A stretch of 64,000 bases of DNA from Dermacentor variabilis. Taxonomy: Eukaryota > Arthropoda > Arachnida > Ixodida > Ixodidae. This document shows positions 1-11,879 of the stretch, in pieces (the first letter of the stretch is position 1; every line of letters starts with the position of its first letter). The translations under genes and the position numbers were made by a program. The notes under the pieces are model-generated. The model ran no database searches. It saw nothing but the letters and a program-made list of their open reading frames with translations, and had not been told where the DNA came from. The DNA is taken from the NCBI RefSeq assembly GCF_050947875.1, contig NC_134574.1:107335469-107399468 (forward strand), in the 5' to 3' direction.

Positions 1-745
1 CAACAGCGTCTCGTACTCCGTCTCATGCCCCATCGTTGATGCTTCCCTCTGTTTTCCTCCTGCAGTGTGAGGTAGCCGTGCGGATGCTAGTTGGTTCATC
101 CCTTGTTAAGAATAGCGTTCCAGTCGGGGGCCTGTTCAGGTGGGATCGTTAAATGACCACTGTTCTAGGAACGTCAACAGGAGGTCCCATTGACTAAGCG
201 CAGATTAGCCTGCAGGTCCCGACGCTGAGACTGTGGCTACGAGGTGATCCCCACGGTCGGTCTACGCAATAGTTTTCCTGGGAGCTCCGACGAAAGAAAG
301 TGTTCCTTGAAAGGGCCACTCTCTCTTGAAAGTCGCCTCTTTCACCCGGATCAAGGTGTGACTAGATTGCCTGGAGAGAGGCTCCCCCTTTCGGCGAAAT
401 GTTGCTTTTCCATTGCCTTTTCTCCGTCAAAGGCTCATTTGGGCCGCTCTGGTTCGCCATCACCAAGTTCCCTGTTCTAGCGATTATAAGGGAGTTCAGT
501 TATATAAAAAAAAGGCATCTGAAGAGTCGTTGGAGTGCTTCTAAACTCACGTAGTTGGAGCGAAATCCTTTGCTCCTAGCTAGCCCTTCGAGAGATTCAC
601 TTACCGCGTGGGCAAGCGAGCCTTTCACGCCCGCCTGCTTGCTACCCAATAACCGGCGGAAGTGCTGCTCGCATCCAAACTGGTTTCACCCTGCTTTCAC
701 TTTTGTATTTCGTCTCTCTTGGCAAAATAAAAAATAGAAGAACGC
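1..745. other. Intergenic, no gene seen
   Basis: Short open frames of 60 to 78 codons are present, but none has a recognisable domain, splice context or compositional support. No repeat family was recognised here. Confidence 0.5.
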
Positions 746-749
746 TCGC

Positions 750-1640
750 TGAGCTATCCGCGCAAGATCGCGCGGCCGTGCACGTGATAGGCCAACAGTC
801 AGACGAGGAATTTAAAAGGCCTTCGCGGAAAACGAAAGCCCCGCCCCCTCTTGCCGTCTTTCTACGAACGCTGTGCAGTTAGATGGTGGGATGCGAAAAG
901 CGGGCGTACGCGGATGCGAGCGACGTTTAGCTGTGACAGGTCGGTCGGGGTATATCCGCGCGACGGGCAATAAACGGGCACGCACCGTGGGAATTGTCTG
1001 GGGCGAAGCTTTCGTTTTTCCGCGTTCGACGCGCGCACATCTCGTGACGAAAACGAGTATAGCTGAAAAAGAAAAAGAAAGAAAGAAGACGAAGAGCGTC
1101 GAATGAGCTTTTCCTGGTTGTCCCCATGCCGACGTGTTCGCCTGCTTGTATGCGTGATTTTGCGACATACGTACGCTGCCGGCAGTCACGCCAGTCGTGG
1201 GAACCGAGTGAGCCTGTCTTTGGTGCCGCGTCCTGGGCACGTGCAAGCGCATCCGTGCCCTGGTCGCGAGGTTGAGAGGCGGCACGGTGATGTGCAAAGA
1301 GCCCAGCGGTGACCACGAAAGGCACGTGCGTTGGTCAGCGTCCTTCGCAGCGACGAGGTTCCTATGCAAAAATGTCACGGGGGAACTGTGGCGCTACAGT
1401 TTCTGTACGGGAGCTGCAGGCGTGGCGGTTCAGCCAGCAGGAGAATGGTGGACGCGGTCACGTGGATTGGCCTAAACTTCGTACTTGTGGCTTCAAACGG
1501 CTTCGTGATTTTGCCAATCGTTCCTTCCAGCGAAGCTGTACATAAGCTTACCCTCCGGCGGCGGTCGATGTCCGTCCGTCTACGCGTCGCGTCGACGCGG
1601 AAAAATTCTTGTCTCCAGTTTCTCGCGAATGCTCTGTAGC
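750..1640. other. CpG-rich block without a recognised gene
   Basis: CpG dinucleotides are frequent, and open frames of up to 188 codons overlap on both strands (812-1378 minus, 1331-1639 plus). This is what high GC content alone produces by removing stop codons. No frame resembles a known protein. The block could be a promoter-type CpG island or a GC-rich repeat; the sequence does not decide. Confidence 0.35.
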
Positions 1641-2248
1641 TCCAAATCTAATGTTCATATCTTGCGAAAAATTATACTTAAGTTTGCTTCTAAGATGACT
1701 ATATCATTACGCCGAGCTCCGTTTACTTGTCTTAATTAGTTCACAGCGAAATCTTAGAGGGAGAGGGAGAGAGAAGAATAATGATACGAAATGCAGAGAG
1801 GTCGGCCTGAGGTATATTCCTCTAGCCAACTACTCGGCATTAGGGGAAGAGGAAGAGGGAAAGAAAGAGGGAAGAAAGAGGCGCATGATAGGTGACGATG
1901 ACGAGAGAAGGGAGATGTAAAACATATGGCAAGCACTTTGGCATGCACAAAGCCTACAGTCCAGGCCTGTACTTTTTAAAAATTCAGTAACGCCTGGATG
2001 GCCTTGAAATTTGATTGAGCGTCTGGCCACGGGCCTGAAGTGAAGTTTTCAAAGTTACAGAATTCCAGTCTGCTGTCAATACATGGCCGTCTACGGAGGA
2101 AGTATGGTTACAGAAAACGGCTGTAACTCTTGTTTTACCAAAACTATCCCGAAACAAATTATATGACAATTAGCCGCTAAGAAGACTCTGCTATTATGCC
2201 GAGTTTCATCTGCTTTTCAATAATTACGTAGTTCATAGTGAAGTTATA
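1633..2248 (+). repeat. Diverged direct repeat pair flanking a LINE tail
   Basis: The segments 1633-1756 and 2121-2248 align by eye along most of their length. Shared landmarks include CTAAGA-GAC, ATTA-GCCGAG and TAGTTCA-AG-GAA. They lie about 490 bp apart in the same orientation, with a LINE 3' end between them. They look like two copies of one old, unidentified repeat. Confidence 0.45.
1745..1915 (-). mobile_element. LINE 3'-UTR fragment
   Basis: On the minus strand the sequence runs through a pyrimidine-rich stretch, then a motif resembling the 3' UTR of the larger LINE at 11880-14010 (AATGCCGAGTAG here, AGTGCAGGGTAG there), then a CTCTCCCTCT-type tail. No coding sequence remains. It is a 5'-truncated retrotransposed end of that LINE family. 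Confidence 0.45.
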
Positions 2249-2366
2249 AATATTGTATAATTTTCGTTTGCCATGCGACGGTATAATTGCGCGCGTCACT
2301 ACTTCATAAAAGAATAAGGATAAATCACTCTACATTAAAAAGATGTATTCGTTGCCTGCGTCCTTC

Positions 2367-2477
<111 letters not shown>

Positions 2478-3180
2478 CAAAGGTGTTTATTAATGTGCGC
2501 AGAAAGAACAATGCAAACTGACACACACATACCCACGCACGCACACGCACAGAAAAAAAAAGGAATAATAATTTCGCTAATACATATTTTAACAGAGCAT
2601 AAAATGTGTACACGAAGAGAATACAAAGCGAAAGGGGAGAAACAGGAAATAGGATTACAGAATGACGGAAAGCAGAATCGATATGAGAGCTTTTGTTCAG
2701 TTATTAATATTCCTCTGCAACTACTTTCAGAAAAAAATGTTGAGATTAGGCATGAAGAAATCAGGCCTTTCTGCGGAATGTAAAAGCACACGTTAGAAAG
2801 CAAGTGCGAGCAGCGCATTTTGCCATGTATTTTGCCATGTATCTACAGGTGAGGGTAGCCAACGTGAGTGTCTCTGTTAGCTCTATGGAGATGGAAGTCT
2901 TTTGACAGAATCGCTGTTTAAATACAGACGTGAACTTCTTTTGCGCATTTTCGAGAAGTTCCCAATTTGACCTACAAGTGCCGCCTCAAACCACACAGGC
3001 GTTCTCAAGAACTGGGGAGGCATACACTTTTATATAAAGTTACAAATGACCCAGGTTTGAGGTCTCTCGTCACTCGACGTACTGTCCCGAGCGATCGATG
3101 TGCACGCTGCCTCATCTGTTGAGCGTGGGGCGAGAAGCTCAGATAGCTATTGAAGTACACTCCAAGGTTCGACGTAACGG
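2478..3180. other. AT-rich intergenic sequence, possible LINE body
   Basis: It holds a short CA-rich run (2520-2552) and otherwise unremarkable AT-rich sequence. The minus-strand frame 2477-2818 has no recognisable domain. If the adjacent AAT tract is a LINE tail, part of this stretch may be its untranslated end. Confidence 0.3.
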
Positions 3181-3184
3181 TTCT

Positions 3185-3491
3185 GCGGAAACCCGCAAGG
3201 TGGAGGGAGGAGGAGGAGGAATAAACTTTTATTGTACAACCTGCACTTTATGATGGCCGGGCCTAAGCCTCCCATGAAGGGACGTCGAGGGCTTGCCTCA
3301 CCGCCTCCGGCCTCACGGGCGTGCTGGGTCGCCCAGCTTTGGTCGTCGAGGGCGGAGCCCCGCAGAGCCTCAGGCAACCTCGACGAGGGGGTCGTGGTGT
3401 TAGTCTGTGTGTACTGTGCTGGGCACTCCCACAGCATATGCCGAAGCGTAGCCGGGGGAGAGAAGTAATTAATTGAGGGAAAGTGAGACAT
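3185..3491 (-). mobile_element. LINE 3' end (RNase H-type family), truncated and frameshifted
   Basis: The minus strand encodes the C-terminus of a LINE pol: a zinc-knuckle remnant (LRHMLWECP), a linker (ALRGSALDDQSWATQ) and, after a frameshift, the terminal VRQALDVPSWEA. The same VPSW terminus ends the LINE fragments at 23996-25057 and 38327-39578, so all three belong to related families. The 3' UTR follows with an AATAAA signal (CAATAAAAG) and a (TCC)n tail at 3201-3222. Everything upstream of the knuckle is missing. Confidence 0.75.
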
Positions 3492-4900
3492 CCCCCCGAT
3501 CGTAGCAATTGCTACAAAGGAAAGTCACACGGGTTCCTCGAAAGAAAAGCCTCGCAGTTGAAGAAAAATTCGTCATGGTCCGGGACTCGAACCAGGGGCC
3601 ACTGCCTGTGTGGGCCTTTTTTGGTTACGAAACGGCATTAGAGTTGGTAGACATGCCAGCCGTCGTGGAGGGATAGAGTAAGAGCTATCTACTGAGATTA
3701 TACAGCTGCCATTAATCTTCGCAAGGAAAATGCCGAAATGCGAGTTGAGGACAGTGTCGGGCAAGGTGGCACAATCACTTCATTTATTATTTGCGCCGTG
3801 TTTAGAAGAAGTACTTAGGATGATAGACATTGGGACGAATCGGGTGTAATGTTATCGGGGAATGTTTCAGCAGCTTGCGCTTTGCCGTTGACCTTGTCCT
3901 GTTCAGCAAAACACTGCAGGTTAGTGACCAAAATGATGGAAGCTTTGAACCGTCAAAGTTCGAGTCTATAGATTTGAATACTAATACTCGAACGACTAAG
4001 ACAAGGCTCAATAGCCTGCCAAAGCAGCAAAATTTTGTGATTGGTATAGTCAAATTCTTTCGGGCAGTAAATTATTGCGTTTATCTGGGCGAGTGATAAG
4101 GGCTATCCATGCGCGGACGCAATGGAGGTCGCCGAATTGTAGTGCATGTCAGCACGGGGCAAAGCTGCGCGTTATCTAGATCCGCTTATCTACAACGGCA
4201 CCGCGGAAACTGCGAATAGGACTACAAAATGGCTTACGCGACGTCATGTGATCTTGTTATAGCAGATCTGCAGATACAGATAAATAAGACAACAATATGG
4301 GGAAGTATGCGGTGAATCAAACAGAGCAGAAATAGGAAGGATGGGGCTCAGAACGACGACAAAAAAAAAAAAAGAGTGAAGAAAGCAGGTCAATGTAACG
4401 TTCCGGGCTGGAAGCAGCGTCATCAGAACTCGTGCGCTCCAGGAAATGCAGTGAGAAGGAGGTCTAGAGGGGGAAAAAAAAAAAGGCGCACGGACGGAAG
4501 GCGGAAGTTGGGTGGGATACCGCTCCAGAGGGAACAACAAAATAATAACAGTAATAATAAGCATGCGTAAACGCATTAAAGGCGGTGGGGGAGGGGGCAA
4601 ACGCGGAAACATCGCCACGACATCTACGGTGCGCTTGCGGACTGCATGCGCGCGCTTCCTCGAGGTCACGTATACGCACGGGCGTTGCGTAATGATGCCC
4701 GCCGACACGACTTTGTTCGCGCTCGCCAGGCTGCGCGCACGGCGACGGAGCGCGGGCAGGTAGCTCGAGCGAAGTGCAGGGAACGAATGGCGGCAGCTCA
4801 ACGTGATTTCGTCACTCTGTGTGCGTAGGCACTCGTAGTACAAGGCCGCCGCGGATGCTCAGAGACGATGTCTTGTTGCACAAGAAAGAAAAAAAAAAGA
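3492..4900. other. Intergenic with a possible decayed tRNA-like SINE
   Basis: Around 3575-3600 the plus strand reads GTCCGGGACTCGAACCAGGG, the reverse complement of a tRNA-like B box, which suggests a degraded SINE head on the minus strand. The GC-rich part (4600-4860) has overlapping frames on both strands, including a 199-codon minus frame, with no recognisable protein. Poly(A) and AG-rich runs occur at 4360, 4475 and 4885. Confidence 0.3.
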
Positions 4901-5073
4901 AAGAAGTGGTAGGCAACCGCACACCTTTGACTTAGATGTCTCTTAGTGGCACCCGCGCCTCGGTGTTGGTGCTCTTTAGGTTAACTTTAGGCGAACGCAA
5001 CGTACGAACCGAACTCGGAGGCAACTGTCTTCCATTAATTAGCCGATTAAATGTCCTGCTGCCTTCTTGTGTG

Positions 5074-5093
5074 TGACGTCACTCGTGACGTCA
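5074..5093. promoter_or_regulatory. Two perfect CRE palindromes
   Basis: TGACGTCA occurs at 5074-5081 and again at 5086-5093, separated by four bases. This is the full palindromic CREB/ATF consensus twice. No TATA box or transcript start was recognised beside it, and no gene lies within 10 kb, so its function is unsupported. Confidence 0.35.
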
Positions 5094-5445
5094 TTACTCC
5101 CGCTTTCTACTTCGGGCTTTCCAGGAATTTCGCCAAGGTCGTGCTCACGTCGCGGGTCTGTCTCTAAATGTCTACGATTATGTGCTTTGGTGTTTGTGAT
5201 TTCTAGCTAATTATAATTATTCCGGATACAGTTGAGTAACTTAACTTGTAACTAAACCTGTGCTTTGATATCATATCTACAATGAAAGCCATGGCTTTTT
5301 TTACTGTACTATGTTTTTTCTATCTTATTTCTGATTTATTTTAATTTCGTTCTCGGTCGTCTCAGGAGTCGAACCACAAGTGCTGCGCAAGAAACAATAG
5401 TGTCACTCGATGCTCGTGCCACTAAAAATAAATTAACATTGACGT

Positions 5446-5652
5446 GCGGGGCTTAATGTCACGAAACGGCACGCTGAGTTGTGAGGGACGTCGTATAGTG
5501 GCGGATTCCGTAATAATTGCGATAACAGCTCGACGATCTTTAGCGGGCCGCGGAATCCCGCCCCCATTAGAATGCACCCGCCATGACCGCGAGTCGAACC
5601 GGAGACCTTGTGCTCAGCAGCAGAACGCCATATATACTCACTGAGCCACTAC
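5446..5652 (-). mobile_element. tRNA-derived SINE, divergent subfamily
   Basis: On the minus strand it begins with a tRNA-like head: an A-box region (GTGGCTCAGTGAGTA) and a B box (GGTTCGACTCGCGG). A body follows that resembles the other tick SINEs in this window only loosely (ATGGGGGCGGGATTCCGCGG, GATCGTCGAG). It ends near 5446 in AT-rich sequence. It is diverged enough to be a separate subfamily or an old copy. Confidence 0.6.
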
Positions 5653-5908
5653 CCCCTCTCTTCGCCCCCCTCCCACAGAAACACACACACAAAGAGATCA
5701 GCAGACTTCAGTGGTTCTTCGACCTCAGAGCTCACCTACCAAGACCATAACACCTCCCCTGCTCATTTTTATTTGACTAAAAGAAAGAAAAAGAAAAGAA
5801 AGAGCTACAGCAGCAGGCTCTCGCATGGCCATTGCCATGTTCTAAAAAAACCCTCTGTGCGTCTTCCCTGCCGTGACCTCCGAAATATATACACAGCCGC
5901 CGCGACTA

Positions 5909-6790
5909 CAGTTGAACGTCTTTACAACGAAGGCCTCTCGCGAAGCGACCTGTATAACGAAACATTGCCCCTGCGGAATTCCTATCATTGACATCTATTG
6001 CGACAACGACTACGACCAATTTGCCTGTACGAAGAAGAAACTGAGGCGTCCCGGTCGATCGACTTGCTGCTTTACAACGAACGCCACGTATACCGTTGCC
6101 GCCACTGCCATTTCGCGGACGTCACTGAGGTGCGCTAGCGCAAACAGCAGCGCTGGCGACGCAACGCGACAAGAATGCTGATTTCAGCAGTGTAGTGCTG
6201 CTCCATTGCTCCAGGAATCGTCGCTCAATTTGTGCGCTGCTTGCTGCAGGTGCCTCAGTGGGGGCGACTGCTGACGAATGCGCCACAGTTGATGACGATG
6301 TGATGACGTAATCGTAAGTGAGGACCGGCAACGTCTTCAAAGCCATCTATAGGGTGGAAAGGACGTGAATGTCAAACGAAGGTGACAGTGATAAACGAAC
6401 CAAGAATGTGGTCGGCAAGAGCGGTAATAGGGGCACTCGATGACCTGCAGCTTTAGATTGCGTAGCGCATGACTTTCGCAGCGGAGCATGCTGGCAACCT
6501 TGGTGCAATAAGGTTGGCCGCGGTCGCACATTCCGTCACGCTAAGTGCGCGCGCAAAAAAAGAAAGAAAAAAAAGAAAGGGAAAAAGAAAGAAAGGAAGA
6601 AAGAATGAAAGAAAGAAAATTAGCGACTTAATTCACTAAGGCTCTCTTGAATGATTGTTAAATAAATGTTTCGTATTGTTGAATGTGCTTAGCCTGCTCT
6701 ATCGCATAACAGGTAGTGCGCGACCTTTACAACGAAGTGGCCTGTATAACGAAGAACTTTGGTGGTCTTCGTTATAAAGGCGTTTGACTG
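5909..6790. mobile_element. Tigger/pogo-like non-autonomous DNA transposon (882 bp)
   Basis: The left end reads CAGTTGAACGTCTTTACAAC. The reverse complement of the right end reads CAGTCAAACGCCTTTATAAC; both continue into GAAG. The element is flanked by TA on both sides (5907-5908 and 6791-6792), the expected Tc1/mariner target duplication. The motif TATAACGAA recurs inside each end. The interior has no transposase and includes an AAAG/AAAAG purine tract (6556-6620). Calling it Tigger/pogo rests on the CAGT-AA terminus and is tentative; non-autonomous TA-flanked element is firmer. Confidence 0.65.
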
Positions 6791-6836
6791 TAAACCCTTG
6801 GAGTTTGTGTGGCGCACAAGACAGCCCCCAAAAGTT

Positions 6837-6935
6837 TCCCGATAGCTCAGTGGTTATCGCGCCCAATTTTAAACTGCTCATTTACGCATTCATGCGAGTT
6901 CGACCGCACTTGGCAGTGATGGGCTAAGCTCTGCA
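6837..6935 (+). mobile_element. tRNA-like SINE head, degraded
   Basis: A-box-like GATAGCTCAGTGGTTATCGC is followed by B-box-like GAGTTCGACCGC about 40 bases later. There is no paired acceptor stem or cloverleaf, so this is a SINE promoter rather than a tRNA gene. It starts about 45 bp outside the right end of the Tigger-like element. Confidence 0.5.
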
Positions 6936-7504
6936 TTTCATCGCCATACTGTGAGTGTCTAGCTAAGGATGAGGAGGTGACCCGATGTCAACAGCGTAAC
7001 TGAAAGGACAGATGGACGGACACACGAAACTTTGCCCAATGCTTGACGATTTTTTTTTTCAGGCGAAGGTGGTATTTGGTAAAAAAAAAAGAATGGAGGA
7101 CGCTTAAGCTTCGCCTTGAAGAGTGGAACGCCATATCATTCAAAGATCCCTCATTGCTTTTCACGGCTCCCGGCAACTGTAGCTTATGTAACCGTAATGT
7201 TTACCGGAAAACGCTCGCGGCGAACGCTATGCACGAAGGCGAGCTTTCTGGTGGAAATGCGGCCTCTTGCGTGGGCCGCTATGGATGGATGGATTGATGG
7301 ATGGATATTATGAGCATCCCCTTTGGAACGCGGTGGTGGGTTGCGCCACCAAGCTCTTGCTGTTATACTGCCTAATGTCCGTCCTAGGTTAATGAAGAAG
7401 AAGAAAAAAAACTACCATGAACAGCCACAACCAAATTTTCTGACCCCCTATTGGGAACTTTGCTTTTGTACGTCTCAGTTTTTTGTCGTTTCCCTACTTC
7501 CACC

Positions 7505-9874
7505 AATCTTCCAATCGTCTCTTACTAATCTCTATTGCGGACATGTTTACTTTTCTCCTGCTCTCGCTGAACCCAAGGGCTTCAAGCAGGCCAGTGGTGC
7601 CTAAATCGACTGCTGGGCAGATGTCTTCACATTCTAACAAAAAATGCTCCATCGTTTCCCTAGCTTTAACGCAGCAAGCACATGCTTCCTGTTCCTCCTT
7701 ATATATCGCTTCACAGGTGCGTGTTCTAAGGCATCCTGATCTCGCTTCGAAAAGTAATGAGCCTCCCTTTAAGTTATCATAAATTCTTTCTTTCCTGGTT
7801 TCGTTTTTTCCTCTTCAGTAGTTACTCATGGCAAGTTTCTTTTCCATTGCCGCCACCCATGAGATTATTTTCGCCTCTCTGACTTTCCGCTTCACGTTCT
7901 TTGTTGCTGTGTTGTTCACCCTACAGGCCGCATACTTGCTGATAAGCTTCCTAGTTCTTTTCCTCCACTGTGAATAAATGTTTTTCCTGTACAGATACCT
8001 CAACACTCTCCCAGCCCATTTACGTTATTCCATATTCCTCAGTCATTCTTCATAATCAATTTTAGTGTGAGCTTCCCTTAGTTCAAAACTAGTCCAGCCC
8101 ATATCACCCTACGTAGCTGCATTTGTAGTATTTCCGTGAGCGCCCAGTGCGAGGCGTCCCACTGACCTTTGGCTGCCATCGAGTCCTGATTGTACCCCTG
8201 ATTTAAAGCAAACAACCGCATTTTCAAAAGTAAGTCCCGGAACCATTACACCTTTCCACATACCTCGGAGCACCTCGTACCTATTGTATCACCATAGCGC
8301 TCTGTGCTCCATTGACTTGACTTTACTGAAGTTTAGACAACATACAATTGTCCAGGTGAAGAGGGCTAAAGGTGACACACATGCTGACCTGACTATGCCC
8401 TAGACACCCTGCATTCATGCAGGCACAGTTTCGACATGATGAATGACGAAGCACAAACAATTTCTTACAGGAAGACTACAACAATTCAAATACAGCAATA
8501 TACATATGAAAAGTACACCATACATTCAAATCAGTCTAATTAAAAATTTATAATAAACCACAAGCATGTTCATTTGTCAAAAAAAAACAAAGCAAGAAAT
8601 CCTAATTGGATCTCCTAAGCAACAATAAAAAATGTTCATTTGAGAAACATATGGCTGCATTTCTCTTCCGCTTTACTGTTATTGTCTTTTTCCTGTGTTT
8701 CCATATATCTATTGCCTTCGTTTATCCATGTACCAAGATATTTATCCTCTATTACCCGAGGTATTTCCTGGCCTGACACTGCTTTCATTGAAGACCATAA
8801 CACCTGATTTTCTATCACTAAATTTCAAACTTAAATTCTCGCCTTCCTGTCCACCGAATTAGCCAGACGTTGCAAATCACTTTGCTTGTCAGCTAGCAAC
8901 ACAATGTCGTCAGCATCAAATAAACCTGAAAGCTGCTGCTCTACTACTGTATGCACCTGTCAGTATGAGAGATTAAACCCGATATTACTTCCTTCTAGCA
9001 CCCTCTCCATCCTCACCATGTACATCATAAACATCAATTGGGGTAAAGGGAAGCCCTGCCTCATTCCATTGTTGATATCAACGTTCTCCTCGCTCCTCAT
9101 CCCCTCCCATTCAACGCAAACGGTATATTCTAGGTAAATCTCTTTCAATAGCTGTAAACAATCGTCACCTACGCCTTTCCCTTCCAGAATATTCCACAAA
9201 ATGTTGCGGTCTACGTTGCCATACGCTCCTGTAATGAGTAAGGAAAAGTGCGTTATCATCCAAACGCCTACCTATTCTGAAGCCATTCTGAAGTTCTCGC
9301 AAAATATCATTATTCTCTGCCCATGCTTGCAGCTTTAATTTCATTGCCTGCATTGCTAGCCTGTATATCACTAGTGTAATGGTCAACGGTCTGTACGAGT
9401 GAATTCTCTCTTTCTCTGCGTTACCTTCATAAATTAAATTAATTCTACTTTGTCGCCAACTGTCTGGTATTCATCTATCTTTTAAAGTTTTTTCCACTGT
9501 TTTCACCAGAGCTTCCCTAATACTTTTTGGTCCTAGTTCATTTTCAGCCTAACGGGAACCTCGTCTAGCCCTGTGCCTGTGCGCTTGGAAATTTTGTCTT
9601 CGGCTTTCTTCCAGTTGAAATTTGTCAGCACCAGCTCCTTTTCCATCTGGTTCTCTTTCATGCTCTTTTTCTCTTCAAATGCAACTTCGTCATCGCCTTG
9701 TAAAGATTCGGCTGTTATTTTTCGGATGTAATTTAATGCCGCTTCTCCTTCAAGTTTGTTTCCAACTTCGTCTAGGATATGTTGTTGTATTGTTGTTGAT
9801 TTCCTGCCTAATAATTTTGTGTGGTTCCAAGATATTCTAGATGCGGCCTTCTTTTTCTCACGTATTTCTGACAA
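7505..9874 (-). pseudogene. LINE reverse transcriptase/C-terminal domain pseudogene
   Basis: Pieces in several frames reconstruct the order of a reverse transcriptase: LQNGFRIGRRLDDN (finger and motif 2 region, 9165-9386), GAYGNVDRNILWNIL (motif A region), DINNGMRQGFPLPQLMF (motif B, near 9050), then FDADDIVLLAD near 8900 where an active enzyme has YADD. Next are a thumb region (EDKYLGTWINEG, 8636-8818) and the cysteine-rich C-terminus. Motif A has GAYGNVD where GAYDNVD is usual, and the YADD tyrosine is lost. Several frameshifts and stops occur. It cannot make an active enzyme. Confidence 0.85.
8313..8647. mobile_element. 335-bp unidentified insertion inside the LINE
   Basis: The LINE frame runs AAI up to about 8648 and resumes at MEHRALW at about 8312, so these two edges were adjacent before insertion. 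The insert is AT-rich with an A-run (8579-8587) and has no coding sequence. Its ends show no clear inverted repeat, and I do not recognise the family. It post-dates the LINE. Confidence 0.5.
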
Positions 9875-9899
9875 CCAACGTTCACTTTAACCTTTTATC

Positions 9900-11460
9900 T
9901 TTGCTTGCACCAGTATTGGAACCATATACTTTTTCTACCGTTATATTTTCCATTTACTGGCTACTTCATCCCCCGGCAACTGTACCTTCTTTGCCTGCCT
10001 GTGCGTGATGCGGCGGAGGTGAGTGCCATCTGGAAGTGTTTCAAGCAAGTGGGTGCGCCGATTCGTGGACTCCGAGATATTCACGCACCGTTCTAAAATC
10101 TTTTCGCCGAAACGACGTTCGACGCCGACGCACGATTTTCTGCACAGTAGCGCACCTAGGATCTCTGCCAGAGGGGTGGGGGGGGTGAATTTTTTGTAAC
10201 GGTGGGAAGCAAGCACTTTGCATTAAGAGTGAATGATTAAATACATGACAATTATAGAGTATTTATGTTAATCAGGAAGATTCGACGTCAAGCCACCTCC
10301 TGAATTGTGATGACAATGTGGGCAGAGCCTGAAGGTGCACGTTGGACTTGTGGAGCTGGATGCGTGGGGGGGTTAAAACTCACCCCGCCCCCCGTGATGC
10401 GCCCGTTTCTGCGACACGAGCGCCTTAACGCTATCGCGTTAAAAATGAATACTGGGCTCAAGTTGAAAGAAAGCAAGAATAGACAATTGACGTTTCGAGG
10501 CTGCTACGGTTTCCTTGTTCACAATCGTGGACAATGGTTTATTACCGACCCCGAAAAGTTAATTATATGCGCTTGTTGTCTTTGAACCTTCGTCAAGTAC
10601 TCGTTTTATCGACCACACGTGAAACTCAGCTTCTCTATATTAACTGCTGTTGCACTTGTGCGGAGAGGATGTTTCGAAGGGGTGAGAGCATGTCGTGCTC
10701 TTTTTGTCCGAGTTTTAGAAGTTGGAGGGATCCAGATGGTATATACAGGTCATTATTATTTGACTATTCATTTTGACGAATATTTATTTAGGGAATTTAG
10801 GTCAGTGATTTTCGAACCTTTCATCACAAGGAAACCGTCTATAGCACTGAGGACTCTCCAAACATCTGCGCTGTATAGTAGTGCGTCTTATTAACGGCAC
10901 GCATAATCATGCTATTACGTCGCGCATTGATCTTGGAGCAGTCGCAGCAGCTATATTGGTGATAGTAGAAGACCTTGGCAAACCTGCGGAAAGCCGCAAG
11001 CTCAAGCAACTTTCATGAAAGGCAATTTTTTTTCATCGATCACACGATTTGCCACGTGGCACAATATTTAAATAAACGCGTGCAGCTCATTCACGAAAAA
11101 AGAAAAGAAAGCTGTATAAGTGGCCTGTTGAGCTTTGCATACGTAACTAACTCTCCGTAGTCTGTAGGCTGGCCTGTCCGTGTTCGGGAACTTATAAGCG
11201 CCTCCTCACTTGTGGCCTTTGTTGAGCATCCGCTGCGGAAGCGGGAGCACAGCACTTTGGGCACGTCACCGGGTCTATCGGTGCTGGGTTTGACGCAAGA
11301 ACATCTTCAACTGCATCTTCGACCGCTCGACGCGCTCAACAAGTGCCGGATGCTCTCGCACTTGTGTTTTAAAGCTTGCATTAGAAACACGACTCGCAAG
11401 CTTTGCCGAAGCGATCCTTTCAAGAAGTCAATAACAGCTTAATTTATCAAGCCAAGAATT
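9900..11460. other. Intergenic, no gene recognised
   Basis: It contains a G-run (10177-10188) and GC-rich sequence at 10380-10440, but no frame with a recognisable protein. The LINE pre-RT region may extend a little into the left edge, since faint similarity continues toward 9990. Confidence 0.4.
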
Positions 11461-11474
11461 AATTTCAATTAAAT

Positions 11475-11601
11475 TATAGGGTTTAACGTGCCAAAACCAC
11501 TTTCTGATTATGAGGCACGCCCTAGTGTAGGACTCCGGAAATTTCGACCACCTGCGGTTCTTTAACGTGCACCTAAATCTAAGTACACGGGTGTTTTTGC
11601 A
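11475..11601 (-). mobile_element. Ruka-type tick SINE, 3' half only
   Basis: The plus strand carries the reverse complement of the SINE body: CGTGCCAAAACCACTTTCTG, GATTATGAGGCACGCC, CCGGAAATTTCGACCACCTG, TTTAACGTGCACCTAAATC and ACACGGGTGTTTTTGC. The tRNA-related head is missing after about 11601, so this copy is 5'-truncated. Confidence 0.85.
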
Positions 11602-11879
11602 AGTCAAGAGTGCCCCACGTTATGTTTTCGTCTACTTTCATTTCACTTTCATTATTCTCTACATTTCAATTACAACCACAGCAATTTTCCTCTATGCTTT
11701 CCTTGGCTTCATTTTTCGTTGGCTTTATATGTTTATCATTAACAAAAATCGAGTTCCTCAGCTTCCCCCCTTCTTTCGTCCATTCAACTCTTCAGCGGAA
11801 TGCGAGAGGCGTCAAGTCATGTATTTCTGATTTTCATCAAATCGTTCATGTAAATAGGTTCTTGGTGCCAGTAATCTGC

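Larger units (their letters stand above)
7281..9900 (-). mobile_element. 5'-truncated LINE with decayed pol and (CATC)n tail
   Basis: Reading the minus strand from 9900 down, the order is a pre-RT linker, reverse-transcriptase motifs, a C-terminal domain with a zinc knuckle (CACCVKARETMEHFLLEC, from about 7700), a stop, then a 3' UTR ending in a CATC repeat at 7281-7305. The endonuclease and ORF1 are absent. The same 3' UTR and tail occur twice more, at 30642-30770 and 31262-31395. I recognise the pol as a common tick LINE but do not assign a clade. A 335-bp insertion splits it at 8313-8647. Confidence 0.85.

Noticed and set aside
812..1378. 188-codon minus frame in a CpG-rich block
   Set aside because: Plus frames are equally open there, and the composition is Arg/Ser/Pro-rich without conserved motifs.
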